Source of the DNA: DASXRA01 sp963737425
Lineage (GTDB): Bacteria; Actinomycetota; Actinomycetes; Mycobacteriales; Jatrophihabitantaceae
Assembly: GCA_963737425.1 (NCBI GenBank)
Contig: CAVTSX010000010.1
Span: forward strand, 434,001-498,000
Direction: 5' to 3'
DNA: 64,000 nt
Shown: one piece after another, positions 37,971 through 47,248 of the stretch
How positions within the stretch are numbered: the stretch's first letter is position 1
How the letters are laid out: each line of letters starts with the position of its first letter
Program-made: the position numbers and the translations under genes
The notes under the pieces: generated by a model
The model's input: only the letters and a program-made list of their open reading frames with translations
Databases searched by the model: none
Told to the model about the DNA's origin: nothing

Positions 37971-38783
37971 GTGGCGCGGCGGCTACGGCTGGATGCCGAA
38001 CTCGTTCGTCGCGGCATGGCTCGCTCCCGGGCACAGGCGGCAGCACTGATCGCGTCGGGCCGGGTGGAGGTCCGCGGGATACAAGCGACGAAGGCGGCTA
38101 CCGGCGTTGACGGCGACACGCCGGTACGGGTTCGCCAGGCGCAGGCGCACGAGTACGCATCCCGGGGCGGCCACAAACTTGCCGGTGCTCTCGATGCCCT
38201 GCCCGGCATCGAGGTCGCCGGCCGCCGCTGCCTGGACGCCGGGGCGTCGACCGGTGGCTTCACCGATGTACTGCTTCGCGCCGGCGCTGCGCAGGTGGTC
38301 GCCGTCGACGTCGGGTACGGCCAGCTGGCCTGGGCTTTGCGTACCGACGAACGAGTGCGAGTCCTGGACCGGACGAACGTGCGCAGCCTCACGCCCGACG
38401 ACATCGGGGGACTCGCTGATGTGACCGTTGCCGATCTTTCGTTCATCTCGCTGGGCGTCGTCCTGCCTGCACTCAGCGCATGCACTGCCGACGACGGCGA
38501 TCTGCTGCCTATGGTGAAGCCCCAGTTCGAGGTCGGTCGCGAAGCCCTCGGCAGCGGCGGTGTCGTGCGTGAGCCGCAGTTGCGCGCTGCGGCTGTTGCA
38601 GCAGTGGCCGAGCGCGCAGCGGAACTGGGCTGGGGCACGGCCGGCGTGGTCCGCAGCGTGTTGCCGGGACCGTCCGGCAACGTGGAGTTTTTTCTGTGGC
38701 TGCGCCGCGACGCGATGCGAGATGATCGGGCGATCGACCGAACCGCGATCGAGCGAGTCGCAGCAGAGGAGGCGCGGCGATGA
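37971..38783 (+). CDS. tlyA: TlyA: 16S/23S rRNA (cytidine-2'-O)-methyltransferase
   Basis: A 270-residue protein: an S4 RNA-binding domain (about 1-60, RLDAELVRRGMARSRAQAA), then a Rossmann RrmJ/FtsJ-like methyltransferase with SRGGHKL, the SAM loop LDAGASTGGFTD, DVGYGQL, VADLSFIS, PMVKPQFEVGRE and VEFFLWL (K-D-K-E catalytic set). TlyA methylates cytidines of 16S and 23S rRNA; its loss gives capreomycin resistance in mycobacteria. GTG 37971 has GGAGG eight bases ahead. The stop overlaps nadK. Confidence 0.94.
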   Translation: MARRLRLDAELVRRGMARSRAQAAALIASGRVEVRGIQATKAATGVDGDTPVRVRQAQAHEYASRGGHKLAGALDALPGIEVAGRRCLDAGASTGGFTDVLLRAGAAQVVAVDVGYGQLAWALRTDERVRVLDRTNVRSLTPDDIGGLADVTVADLSFISLGVVLPALSACTADDGDLLPMVKPQFEVGREALGSGGVVREPQLRAAAVAAVAERAAELGWGTAGVVRSVLPGPSGNVEFFLWLRRDAMRDDRAIDRTAIERVAAEEARR

Positions 38784-39700
38784 GGTCGGCGCTCGTCGTC
38801 GCACATACCAGCCGCCACGAGACCAACGTCATGGCGGCTGACGCTGCTCTGCAGTTGCGCGAGGCTGGTTTCGAAGTGCGAATGCTGGCCGACGAAGCTG
38901 CCGAATGCGGGTGCGACACCGCGACCCCGGTCGCCGACGATGCCAGCGCCGCACAGGGCGCCGAGATCGTTCTGGTGTTCGGCGGTGACGGCACATTCCT
39001 GCGCGCCGCGGAGTTCGCCCGCCCGTCCGGCGTTCCCATGCTCGGCGTGAATTTCGGCCACGTCGGATTCCTCGCGGAGGCCGACCCCGAAGCCCTGACG
39101 GCAACTGTCAAGGCAATCGTCGATCGCCGCTACGAAGTCGAGGAACGCATGACGGTCGACGTCGAGGTATCGGCCCAGGGGCGAGTCCTCGCGTCCTCGT
39201 GGGCCCTGAACGAGGCATCGGTCGAGAAGGGCACTCGTGAGCGAATCATCGAGATCGCGGTGGCCGTCGACGGGCGCCCCCTGCTGCGATTCGGCTGTGA
39301 CGGCGTCCTGTGCGCAACTCCGACGGGCTCGACGGCGTACGCCTACTCGGCGGGCGGTCCTATCGTCTGGCCGGATGTCGACGCCCTGCTCGTCGTGCCC
39401 AATGCGGCGCACGCGCTGTTCGCCCGCCCGATCGTCGTCGCCCCGGACTCGGTCGTCGATCTCAACCTGATCAGCCAGGACCAGTCGGGCGTGCTCGCCT
39501 GCGACGGCCGCCGATCGTTCACCATCCCGCCGGCGGGCAGGGTCAGGGTGCTGCGCGGCGCGCAGTCCGTTCGCATCGTGCGTATTCACGACTGGAGTTT
39601 CGGCGAGCGCCTGGTCACGAAGTTCCAACTCCCGGTGCGCGGCTTCCGCGACGGAGGTCGTGGCTCGGCTGCGCGGACAGCACCGGATCCGAACGGATAG
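38780..39700 (+). CDS. nadK: NAD kinase
   Basis: A 306-residue enzyme that makes NADP from NAD with ATP or polyphosphate. The GGDGT phosphate-binding motif is at 68-72 (FGGDGTFLRAAE), followed by GVNFGHVGFLAE, NEASVEKG and the glycine-rich TPTGSTAYAYSAGGPI. ATG 38780 overlaps tlyA (ATGA). The C-terminal 20 residues are a variable polar tail. Order tlyA-nadK-recN is conserved in Actinobacteria. Confidence 0.95.
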   Translation: MRSALVVAHTSRHETNVMAADAALQLREAGFEVRMLADEAAECGCDTATPVADDASAAQGAEIVLVFGGDGTFLRAAEFARPSGVPMLGVNFGHVGFLAEADPEALTATVKAIVDRRYEVEERMTVDVEVSAQGRVLASSWALNEASVEKGTRERIIEIAVAVDGRPLLRFGCDGVLCATPTGSTAYAYSAGGPIVWPDVDALLVVPNAAHALFARPIVVAPDSVVDLNLISQDQSGVLACDGRRSFTIPPAGRVRVLRGAQSVRIVRIHDWSFGERLVTKFQLPVRGFRDGGRGSAARTAPDPNG

Positions 39701-39710
39701 CCTGCCAGAC

Positions 39711-41510
39711 GTGCTCGAAGAGCTCCGTATCCGTGGCCTGGGCGTCATTGACGACGCGGTCCTGCCGCTCGGTGCGGGACTCACCGTCGTCACCGGCGAG
39801 ACCGGGGCGGGCAAGACGATGGTTGTCACGGGCCTGCTCTTGTTGTTCGGTGAACGTGCAGACGCAGCGCGGGTGCGTAGCGGCGCTGAATCGGCGAGCA
39901 TCGACGGCCGGGTGGTGGTCACCCTCGATTCGCCGGCCGCCGAGCGAGTGGCTGACGCGGGCGGCGAGGTCGACGACGACGGCACGCTGGTGCTGCGCCG
40001 CACGGTGAGCGCGTCGGGACGTTCGCGCGCCTACGTCGGCGGGGCGCCGGCGCCGGTGGGGGTTCTCGGCGATCTCGCTGAGCGGCTCGTCGCGGTACAC
40101 GGGCAGTCAGATCAGCAGCGGCTCGTCCGCCCCGCCGAGCAGCGGGCAGCACTCGACCGCTACGCCGGCGTTGATCTCACCGAGTACGCAGCTGCATTCG
40201 GTCGATGGCGCGACGCCGTGGCTCGCCTGGCAGATCGCACGGCGCGAAGTCGCGAACTGCAACGTGAGGCCGACCTGCTCTCGCACGGCATCGCCGAGAT
40301 CGAGGCCGCAGCTCCGCAGCCGGGCGAGGACACCGAGCTGGCGGTACTGGCTACCCGGCTCGCGCACGCCGACGCGTTGCGGCTCGCCGCTCGTGCAGCG
40401 CACGACGCGTTGCTCGGCGACGCCGACGACCCGGCAGCCGACGCCGCAGACGTGGCGACCTTGCTCGGCCAGGCAGAGCGTGTGCTCGCCCAGCAGGCCG
40501 GCGATGATCCGGGACTGGACGCCCTTGGCCGCCGGCTCGCCGACCTTTCCGCTGCGGCCGCGGACGTCGGTGGCGAGCTTGCGGCCTACGGCGAGCGACT
40601 TGACGCCGATCCGGAGCGGCTCGCGCAGGCCGAAGCGCGCCGGGCCGTCCTTACCGGCCTGACGCGCAGATACGGCGACGACCTCGACGCCGTGCTGGCC
40701 TGGGCTGACTCGGCGCGCCAACGCCTGGCCGACCTGGACGTTTCCGACGAGGCGCTTGCCAAGCTGGCCGGCGAGCGCGACGGAACCGCCGCCGAGGCCG
40801 CGCGGCTGGCAGGTGCGATTTCCGCGCGGCGAGAGCAGGCGGCGTCGCGGCTGGCGCGGGCGATCACCGACGAGCTCCGCGGCCTGGCAATGGCGACGGC
40901 GCAGGTCGTCGTGCAGGTGCGACGCCGGCCGCCGATCGCCGGTGCTGCGGCGCTGGCGGTGAACGGCACCGAGGTCGGGGCGACGGCCGACGGCATCGAC
41001 GAGGTCGAGTTGCTGCTTCGGCCGCATCCGGACGCTCCGGCGCTCCCTGTGCAGCGCGGCGCCTCCGGCGGCGAACTCTCGCGGGTCATGCTCGCCATCG
41101 AGGTCTGCCTGGCGGGCACCGATCCGGTTCCCACAATGGTCTTCGACGAAGTCGACGCGGGCGTGGGCGGCCGGGCGGCCGTCGAAGTGGGCCGACGCCT
41201 GGCCCAGCTTGCGCGTGAGCATCAAGTACTCGTCGTAACGCACCTGCCGCAGGTCGCCGCCTACGCCGACCGCCATGTCGTCGTCGACAAACCGCTGAAT
41301 TCGGCCGCCGGGGGCGTAACGCGCAGTGACGTTCGCCTGGTAAGCGGTGATGAGCGGGTCGCCGAACTGGCCCGGATGCTGTCCGGCCGGGACTCGGGTA
41401 CGGCGCGTGAGCACGCGGCAGAGCTGCTCGCCGCGGCCACCGCCGAGTTCGCCGCACCGGCCCGGCAACCTGGTCGCCGAAGGCCACGAGCATCCAAGAC
41501 GCCGGCCTGA
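39711..41510 (+). CDS. recN: DNA repair protein RecN
   Basis: A 599-residue SMC-like ATPase acting in double-strand-break repair. The N-terminal half-ATPase starts VLEELRIRGLGVIDDAVL, with Walker A GETGAGKT at 29-36. A central coiled-coil region (about 160-370) with Ala/Glu/Arg heptads follows. The C-terminal half-ATPase has the signature GASGGELSRVMLAIE, Walker B TMVFDEVDAGVGG and the H-loop VVTHLPQVAAYAD. GTG 39711 yields the canonical start; it lies 10 bases after nadK. Confidence 0.95.
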   Translation: MLEELRIRGLGVIDDAVLPLGAGLTVVTGETGAGKTMVVTGLLLLFGERADAARVRSGAESASIDGRVVVTLDSPAAERVADAGGEVDDDGTLVLRRTVSASGRSRAYVGGAPAPVGVLGDLAERLVAVHGQSDQQRLVRPAEQRAALDRYAGVDLTEYAAAFGRWRDAVARLADRTARSRELQREADLLSHGIAEIEAAAPQPGEDTELAVLATRLAHADALRLAARAAHDALLGDADDPAADAADVATLLGQAERVLAQQAGDDPGLDALGRRLADLSAAAADVGGELAAYGERLDADPERLAQAEARRAVLTGLTRRYGDDLDAVLAWADSARQRLADLDVSDEALAKLAGERDGTAAEAARLAGAISARREQAASRLARAITDELRGLAMATAQVVVQVRRRPPIAGAAALAVNGTEVGATADGIDEVELLLRPHPDAPALPVQRGASGGELSRVMLAIEVCLAGTDPVPTMVFDEVDAGVGGRAAVEVGRRLAQLAREHQVLVVTHLPQVAAYADRHVVVDKPLNSAAGGVTRSDVRLVSGDERVAELARMLSGRDSGTAREHAAELLAAATAEFAAPARQPGRRRPRASKTPA

Positions 41511-41561
41511 GCAGCGTGGCGCAGGCGCCGCCTGCGGGCGACGGTGGCACGATAGGTATTC

Positions 41562-42743
41562 ATGAGGCTCGCAACGCTGCGTCGCGCGCGCTCCGACGCT
41601 CTGGGCGGAGTCGGTGGCGTCGCGCGTCTGGACCGCCGTACCAAGCGGCTGGTCGGGCGGCTGAACCCCGGTGACGTCGCGATTATCGACCACGTCGACC
41701 TCGATCGGGTCGCGGCCGAGTCGCTGGTCGCAGCCAAGGTGGCGGCGGTTGTCAATGCGCAGCCGAGCATTTCCGGCCGCTACCCGAACCTGGGCCCCGA
41801 CCTGCTGGTCGCAAGCGGCGTCCTACTGCTCGACAATGTCGGAAACGAGGTATTCGCAGCAGTAAAAGAGGGCATGCGGGTGCGCGTGGACGGCGACACG
41901 CTCTATCTGGGCGAGCAGCCGGTAGCGAAGGGCACCGCACAGGACGCAGACACGATTGCCGCGCAGATGAGCGAGGCTAAGTCGGGTTTGTCGACCCAGC
42001 TCGAGGCGTTCGCCGCCAACACGATGGAGTACATGAAGCGTGAGCGGGCACTGCTGCTCGACGGCGTCGGCGTTCCCGGGGTTCGCACCAAGCTCGAGAA
42101 TCGGCACGCACTGGTCGTGGTGCGTGGCTATGACTACAAGCAGGACCTCGCGGCGCTGCGCCACTACATCCGCGAGTACAAGCCGGTGCTGATCGGTGTC
42201 GACGGCGGGGCGGATGCGCTGCGCGAGGCCGGCTACAAGCCGCACATGATCGTCGGCGATATGGACTCCGTCAGCGACGAGGTGCTCAGATGTGGCGCCG
42301 AGGTGATCGTGCACGCCTACCCGGACGGCCGGGCACCGGGCTTGGCGCGGGTGCAGGATCTCGGCATCGAGGCGGTCACGTTCCCCGCGATGGGAACCAG
42401 CGAGGACATCGCCATGCTGCTCGCCGACGAGAAGGGCGCCTCGCTGATCGTGGCGGTCGGCACCCACGCCACCCTCGTCGAGTTCCTCGACAAAGGACGC
42501 GGCGGGATGGCTTCGACGTTCCTCACCCGACTGCGGCTCGGCGGCAAACTCGTCGATGCCAAGGGTGTCAGCCGGCTCTATCGCAGCCGGATCTCCTCTG
42601 CCGCCCTGCTCCTGCTCGTGCTTGCTGCATTCGTGGCGATCGGCGCGGCGCTGGCCGTGTCCGAGGCCGGCCGAACCTACCTTGATCTTCTCGGCGACAA
42701 GTGGGACCGATTCCTCGACTGGATACAGGACCTGTTCTCGTGA
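41562..42743 (+). CDS. steA: SteA-like cytokinetic ring / thiamin-pyrophosphokinase-fold protein
   Basis: A 393-residue protein. Conserved segments are RRTKRLVGRLNPGDVAIIDH, VVNAQPSISGRYPNLGP and, in the middle, a thiamin-pyrophosphokinase-like fold with PVLIGVDGGADALREAGYKPHMIVGDMDS. One transmembrane helix lies near residues 345-370, before a short amphipathic tail. Homologues (Rv1697; SteA of Corynebacterium glutamicum) sit with SteB and link to peptidoglycan hydrolase activation at the septum. The name is transferred by similarity and synteny. Its stop overlaps the next gene (GTGA). Confidence 0.8.
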   Translation: MRLATLRRARSDALGGVGGVARLDRRTKRLVGRLNPGDVAIIDHVDLDRVAAESLVAAKVAAVVNAQPSISGRYPNLGPDLLVASGVLLLDNVGNEVFAAVKEGMRVRVDGDTLYLGEQPVAKGTAQDADTIAAQMSEAKSGLSTQLEAFAANTMEYMKRERALLLDGVGVPGVRTKLENRHALVVVRGYDYKQDLAALRHYIREYKPVLIGVDGGADALREAGYKPHMIVGDMDSVSDEVLRCGAEVIVHAYPDGRAPGLARVQDLGIEAVTFPAMGTSEDIAMLLADEKGASLIVAVGTHATLVEFLDKGRGGMASTFLTRLRLGGKLVDAKGVSRLYRSRISSAALLLLVLAAFVAIGAALAVSEAGRTYLDLLGDKWDRFLDWIQDLFS

Positions 42744-43669
42744 TCTCTTTCCGGTACCACCTGGTCTCGATCATCGCCGTGTTCCTCGCCCTTGCGCTCG
42801 GCATCGTGGTGGGTACCACCGCTCTGAACGGACCGATCACCAAGGACCTGCGTCACCAGGTCGATTCCCTGAAAGGCGACCGTAACTCCCTTTCGGGACA
42901 GGTGAAAACCCTGCAGGGTCAGGTCGGCAACGCGGAGAAGTTCGCGGGTGCCTACGGCCCGCAGATCGTCGACGGATCGCTGACCGGGCAGAGCGTCATC
43001 ATGGTCGGCCTGCCCGGAGCATCTGGTGACGTCAAGGACGGCCTGGCCAAGGAGGTGGTCGTCGCCGGAGGCAAGGTAACCGGGCGCGTCCAGCTCACCG
43101 GCGACTACACCGACCCCAAGCGGGGTGGTGACATCACCTCGCTCGCCACGGCGACGCACCCGATCGGCCTGATCTATCCGAGCACAGATGACGCGGGAAC
43201 GCTCGGTGGTGCGCTGTTGTCGTTCGTGCTTCTCGGCAAGGGGCAGGCCACCGATCTGACGCAGGTCATCGCCGGTCTCGTCGAGTTGAACATGCTCAAG
43301 GTCGAAGGTGGCGACAACGTCGCACCCGCGCCGTACGTCCTGGTCGTCGCGGGCGGCACCCTGGCCGCCGACGACGCCGGCGCCAAGATGCAATTGGCCT
43401 TGATCACCCAACTGCAGCAGAAGGGTGGCCACGTGGTCGTCGCCGGCGACACGGCTTCCGCGACAAGTTCTGGCGCCGTCGCGCTCGTCCGCCACGACGA
43501 CACCGACAAGAGCAACGTCTCCACTGTCGACGACTCCGACACCGCGCTCGGACGGCTGTCGACCGTGCTCGCCCTGGCCGGGGTGGGCAGACCGGCACCG
43601 GAGACCGTTGTCGGGCATTACGGCACCGGTACCGGCGCGAGCGCGCTGTTCCCCGACCCAACTCGCTAG
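42740..43669 (+). CDS. steB: SteB/MctB-like membrane-anchored protein (DUF3186)
   Basis: A 309-residue protein starting VISFRYHLVSIIAVFLALALGIVVGT, a signal-anchor helix, then a coiled coil (LRHQVDSLKGDRNSLSGQVKTLQGQV) and an extracytoplasmic alpha/beta domain. The M. tuberculosis homologue MctB (Rv1698) was described as a copper-transport pore, and SteB in Corynebacterium as the partner of SteA in cell separation. Two roles are therefore on record and the sequence cannot choose. GTG 42740 overlaps steA. Confidence 0.82.
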   Translation: MISFRYHLVSIIAVFLALALGIVVGTTALNGPITKDLRHQVDSLKGDRNSLSGQVKTLQGQVGNAEKFAGAYGPQIVDGSLTGQSVIMVGLPGASGDVKDGLAKEVVVAGGKVTGRVQLTGDYTDPKRGGDITSLATATHPIGLIYPSTDDAGTLGGALLSFVLLGKGQATDLTQVIAGLVELNMLKVEGGDNVAPAPYVLVVAGGTLAADDAGAKMQLALITQLQQKGGHVVVAGDTASATSSGAVALVRHDDTDKSNVSTVDDSDTALGRLSTVLALAGVGRPAPETVVGHYGTGTGASALFPDPTR

Positions 43670-43672
43670 CCG

Positions 43673-44533
43673 GTGCGTGCAAGCGACTCGGCTTCCCGCG
43701 CCGGAGCAGTCGGGCGGGCGTTGCGATCTGCCCTAGTGGCCGCCGGGGTGTCCGCGGTTACCCAGCGGCTGTCCGACACCGAGGCGCTCGCCCGGCTGCC
43801 CGGCTGGCGGCGCAGTAACTACCGCGGTCGCAGCGTCTCGCTGGCCGGCGGATCGGCAGCCTCCCTCGGCTCGCTGGCCGGGGTGGCGTTCGGGCCACCG
43901 GGCCGCCGGGGCCCGGCATTGCTCGCCGGGGCCGCAGCCGCCGCCGCTGGGGCCTACGACGACCTGCTGGCGCCCCGGGCGGAGAGCGCCGGCGACAAGG
44001 GCCTGGCCGGGCACCTGGCCGCCGCCAGAGCCGGACGGGTCAGTGGCGGCACGGTCAAGGTCGCCGTGATCGGCGCGTCCGCGCTGCTCGCCGCCGGACG
44101 CCTGGGCCGATCGGGTGCCCGAACGCCGTTCGCGCGCATCGGTGATCGGATGCTGCGATCGGTGGTCATCGCCGGATCGGCCAACCTGCTGAACCTGCTC
44201 GACCTGCGTCCCGGGCGGGCCGGCAAGGCTGCCCTGGCGGCCGGGCTGTTCGCATCCTCGGGACCCGCGGCGGCCGTGGCAGGAGCAAGCGCAGGCGCCG
44301 CGGCGGCCGTGCTGCGAAGCGACCTGGACGAGCGGACGATGCTCGGCGATCTCGGCGCGAACACGTTGGGGGCGCTGATCGGAGTTCGGCTCGCCGACGG
44401 CTCGCCGCGCACCCGAATCGGCGCCGCGGTCGTGATCTGCGTCCTGACTGCGGCTAGCGAGCGGGTGAGCTTCAGCCGGGTCATCGATGCCACGCCGGCG
44501 CTGCACTGGATCGACCAGCTCGGGCGCAGGTGA
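43673..44533 (+). CDS. MraY/WecA-like membrane protein with a degenerate active site
   Basis: A 286-residue multi-helix membrane protein. GAYDDLLAP, SANLLNLLDLRPGRAGK and MLGDLGANTLGALIG align in order with the DD, N-x-x-N-x-x-DG and GDxG motifs of polyprenyl-phosphate sugar-1-phosphate transferases. The NLxNLxDGxDG motif is replaced by NLLNLLDLRPGRA, and the usual length of about 360 is not reached. It sits between steB and a MurJ-like flippase gene, overlapping the latter (GTGA). A role with lipid-linked intermediates is inferred; catalytic competence is uncertain. Confidence 0.6.
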   Translation: MRASDSASRAGAVGRALRSALVAAGVSAVTQRLSDTEALARLPGWRRSNYRGRSVSLAGGSAASLGSLAGVAFGPPGRRGPALLAGAAAAAAGAYDDLLAPRAESAGDKGLAGHLAAARAGRVSGGTVKVAVIGASALLAAGRLGRSGARTPFARIGDRMLRSVVIAGSANLLNLLDLRPGRAGKAALAAGLFASSGPAAAVAGASAGAAAAVLRSDLDERTMLGDLGANTLGALIGVRLADGSPRTRIGAAVVICVLTAASERVSFSRVIDATPALHWIDQLGRR

Positions 44534-46134
44534 CCGTCACGAGCACGGGTGGGCGGCTGTTACGCGCTGCCGCCCTGATCGCCGCGATCACCGCACTCGC
44601 GCGTATCGCGGGCTTCGTGCGGACCGCGGTTTTCGCGCGTAGCGTCGGCGCGGGCTGCGTGGGAGCGGTCTACCAGACTGCCAACACCATCCCCAACATC
44701 GTGTTCGACATCGTGGCCGGTGGCACGTTGTCCGCACTGGTCGTGCCGATCCTCGCGCCGTCGATGTCTCCCGGCCAGCGGGCGGCGGCGTCGCGGATCG
44801 TGTCCGCTCTGCTTACGTGGACGCTCGGCGTGATGGCGATCGTGGCGATCGCCATCGTGGCGCTCGCCGGGCCGCTCACCCACCTGCTGCTCGGCAGCGG
44901 CCAGTGCGCCGGTGCGCATGCGCTGGGCGCTCGAATGCTCGTCGCGTTCGCGCCGCAGGTGCTCTTCTACGGTGTCGGCATCGTCCTTGGCGGCGCGCTG
45001 CAATCAGCCGAACGCTTCGCCTGGCCGGCATTGGCACCGCTGCTCTCGAGCGTGACCGTGGTCGGCGTCTACCTCGTGTACGGCAGCCTCGCCGGCGCAG
45101 GCCGAGACGCTGCAGATCTGTCACGCACTGACGAACTCGTGCTGAGCGTTGGGACGACCGTCGGCGTCGTCGTCCTCGCATGCTGCCAATTGCCCGCGGT
45201 CTGGCGCCTTGGCGTCCGGTTCCGGCCGACGCTGCGCTTCCCGCAATCGCTGGGCCCCCTCGCCCGACGGGCCGCGATGGCCGGTGGCGCGACACTGGGC
45301 GCTCAGCAGATCGCCACGGCCGTCATGGTTCTGCTCGCGAACCGGGGAACGGTGACGGGAACGGTCGTTGTCGTCGCCCTGGCCCAGACCGTGTTTCTGC
45401 TGCCTTGGGCGGTGCTGTCCGTGCCCGTCGCCACGTCCGCCTTCCCCCGGCTCGCGGCCAGTTGGGACCAGGGCGATCGTGCCGGCTTCGCCGCGCTCAG
45501 CATGCGCTCGGTCCGCGCCGTCGTCGCGCTGGCCGCGCTCGGCAGCGCCGTGCTGGTCGCCGTGGCCGAGCCCGCCGCCGGGCTGCTGCTCGATCGCCGC
45601 GACACACCGGCACATCCTGCGTTCGCGCCGGCGATCGCCGGTTTCGCTGTTGGCCTGCTCGGCTGGTCGCTCGTGGCGTTGTTGTCCCGGACGCTGTTCG
45701 CCGCACGGCTGGTTGGCGTTGCGGCGCGGGCACAGGTCATCGGCTGGGGCATCGTGATCGTCGCCGATTTCGCCCTCGCCGCGGTCGCATCGAGCCACGA
45801 TCGCGCGCTGGTGCTCGCGCTCGGCAATGGCATCGGAGTCAGCGTGGCCGCGATGCTCCTGCTGGTCGCCGCGTGGCGTCAGGGCATGATCTCCGACATG
45901 CGCCGGGTGCTGAGTGATATCGCCCGCGCCTGCGCTGCCGGTGCGGCCGGCGCGCTGGCCGGTTGGTCGGTCGGTCGTCTTGCCGCTGACAAGGGCGTCC
46001 TGGCGGCAATAACCTACGGCGTGGCCGCCGCCGCGCTGGCGAGCCTGACCGTGGTCGCAGTCCTCGCCATGATCGACCGCGACCTTGTTCGCTCCGGTCG
46101 GGCAGTGCTGCAGCGTCGCGGCCGGGGCGCTTGA
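44530..46134 (+). CDS. MurJ/MviN-like lipid flippase
   Basis: A 534-residue polytopic membrane protein of the MATE/MviN superfamily. ARIAGFVRTAVFARSVGAG and YQTANTIPNIVFDIVAGGTLSALVVPIL near the N-terminus are the MurJ-type first helices, and many further hydrophobic segments follow. MurJ flips lipid II for peptidoglycan synthesis; this copy is probably a paralogue, since the main murJ of Actinobacteria usually lies near the origin. GTG 44530 overlaps the MraY-like gene. Its neighbours suggest an envelope polymer assembly set. Confidence 0.82.
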   Translation: MTVTSTGGRLLRAAALIAAITALARIAGFVRTAVFARSVGAGCVGAVYQTANTIPNIVFDIVAGGTLSALVVPILAPSMSPGQRAAASRIVSALLTWTLGVMAIVAIAIVALAGPLTHLLLGSGQCAGAHALGARMLVAFAPQVLFYGVGIVLGGALQSAERFAWPALAPLLSSVTVVGVYLVYGSLAGAGRDAADLSRTDELVLSVGTTVGVVVLACCQLPAVWRLGVRFRPTLRFPQSLGPLARRAAMAGGATLGAQQIATAVMVLLANRGTVTGTVVVVALAQTVFLLPWAVLSVPVATSAFPRLAASWDQGDRAGFAALSMRSVRAVVALAALGSAVLVAVAEPAAGLLLDRRDTPAHPAFAPAIAGFAVGLLGWSLVALLSRTLFAARLVGVAARAQVIGWGIVIVADFALAAVASSHDRALVLALGNGIGVSVAAMLLLVAAWRQGMISDMRRVLSDIARACAAGAAGALAGWSVGRLAADKGVLAAITYGVAAAALASLTVVAVLAMIDRDLVRSGRAVLQRRGRGA

Positions 46135-47207
46135 TGCACACTGCCACCCTTGTGCTCGGCACCAGCACCGGAGGAGTCGGCGTCCACGTCGCGTCGCTGG
46201 CTCGTGGTCTCGGCGCGCACGGCTGGCAGGTCAGCGTCTGCGGACCGCAGGCCACCGACGACCTGTTCGGCTTCTCGGCCGCCGGCGCGCGGTTCATACC
46301 GGTGCGAATTGTCGGGACGCCGGTTGATCCGATTGCCGCCGCCGTCGTCCACCACGCGTCGGCCGGCTCGTCGCTGGTGCATGCTCACGGCTTGCGCGCC
46401 GCAACGGTGGCTGCACTGGCCAGGCGCCGTCCGCTCGTCGTGACCTGGCACAACGCGGTGCTCGGACGATCCGGCACGCGCCGCCGCATGCTCGCGCTCG
46501 GCGAGCGATACGTGGCGCGTACCGCCGACATCACCCTGTGCGTGTCGCCGGATCTCGAACGGCGGGTGCGTGCCCTGGGCGGTCGAGACGTGCGTTCCGG
46601 ACCGGTTGCTGCGCCGCTGCGTGAGCCGAGCCGGTTTCCGTCCGAGATACGTGCAGAATTGGGCGTCGGGACCGGCCCGATGCTGTTGAGCGTGGGGCGG
46701 CTGCATCCGCAAAAGGGGCACGACGTCCTCATCGAAGCCGCGGCAGCGCTGCGGAAACGCTGGCCGAAGCTTCACGCGTTCATAGCAGGCGACGGTCCGC
46801 AGCGCGCCGACCTCGAGGCCTTGATCGCGTCCCGGCAAGCTCCGGTGACCCTGCTGGGACGTCGCAACGACATCCCGGACCTGCTGCGTGCGGCTGACGT
46901 TCTCGTCTGGGCGAGCATCTGGGAGGGCAGCCCGCTGTCGATACAGGAAGCCCTGCGGGCGGGCCGGCCCCTGATAGCGACGCGGGTCGGCGGGCTTCCC
47001 GACGTAGCCGGCGACGGGGCGGCGCTCGTCTCACCCGGTGACCCGGTAGCGCTCGCGGACGCGATCTCGCGGGTGCTCGAAGACGATGCGTGGGCCTCGA
47101 CGCTCGTCGCCCGGGCCGCTGAGGTGGCGCGCCGGCTACCGAGCGAATACGACACGGTCGCCCAGGTCGAAGCGGTTTATCGCGAACTGCTCGGCACGCC
47201 GCACTGA
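46134..47207 (+). CDS. family 4 glycosyltransferase
   Basis: A 357-residue GT-B enzyme. The N-terminal domain opens TATLVLGTSTGGVGVHVASLA with the donor-side glycine loop. The C-terminal domain shows LLSVGRLHPQKGHDVLIEAA, IAGDGPQRADLEALI and the E-x7-E-type motif in WEGSPLSIQEALRAGRPLIATRVGGLPD. ATG 46134 overlaps the flippase stop (TGATG). Acceptor and sugar are unknown; a lipid-linked or cell-wall glycan is suggested by the neighbours. Confidence 0.85.
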   Translation: MHTATLVLGTSTGGVGVHVASLARGLGAHGWQVSVCGPQATDDLFGFSAAGARFIPVRIVGTPVDPIAAAVVHHASAGSSLVHAHGLRAATVAALARRRPLVVTWHNAVLGRSGTRRRMLALGERYVARTADITLCVSPDLERRVRALGGRDVRSGPVAAPLREPSRFPSEIRAELGVGTGPMLLSVGRLHPQKGHDVLIEAAAALRKRWPKLHAFIAGDGPQRADLEALIASRQAPVTLLGRRNDIPDLLRAADVLVWASIWEGSPLSIQEALRAGRPLIATRVGGLPDVAGDGAALVSPGDPVALADAISRVLEDDAWASTLVARAAEVARRLPSEYDTVAQVEAVYRELLGTPH

Positions 47208-47248
47208 GCGGCCAACCTTGTGCGGCTCGCGTGTTAGCGTGGACTTCC

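Noticed and set aside
37694..40003. Upper part of an 882-codon minus-strand frame over tlyA, nadK and recN
   Set aside because: Ser/Arg/Thr-rich shadow of well-identified plus-strand genes. Only its last 112 codons are a real gene (the SCP2-like protein).
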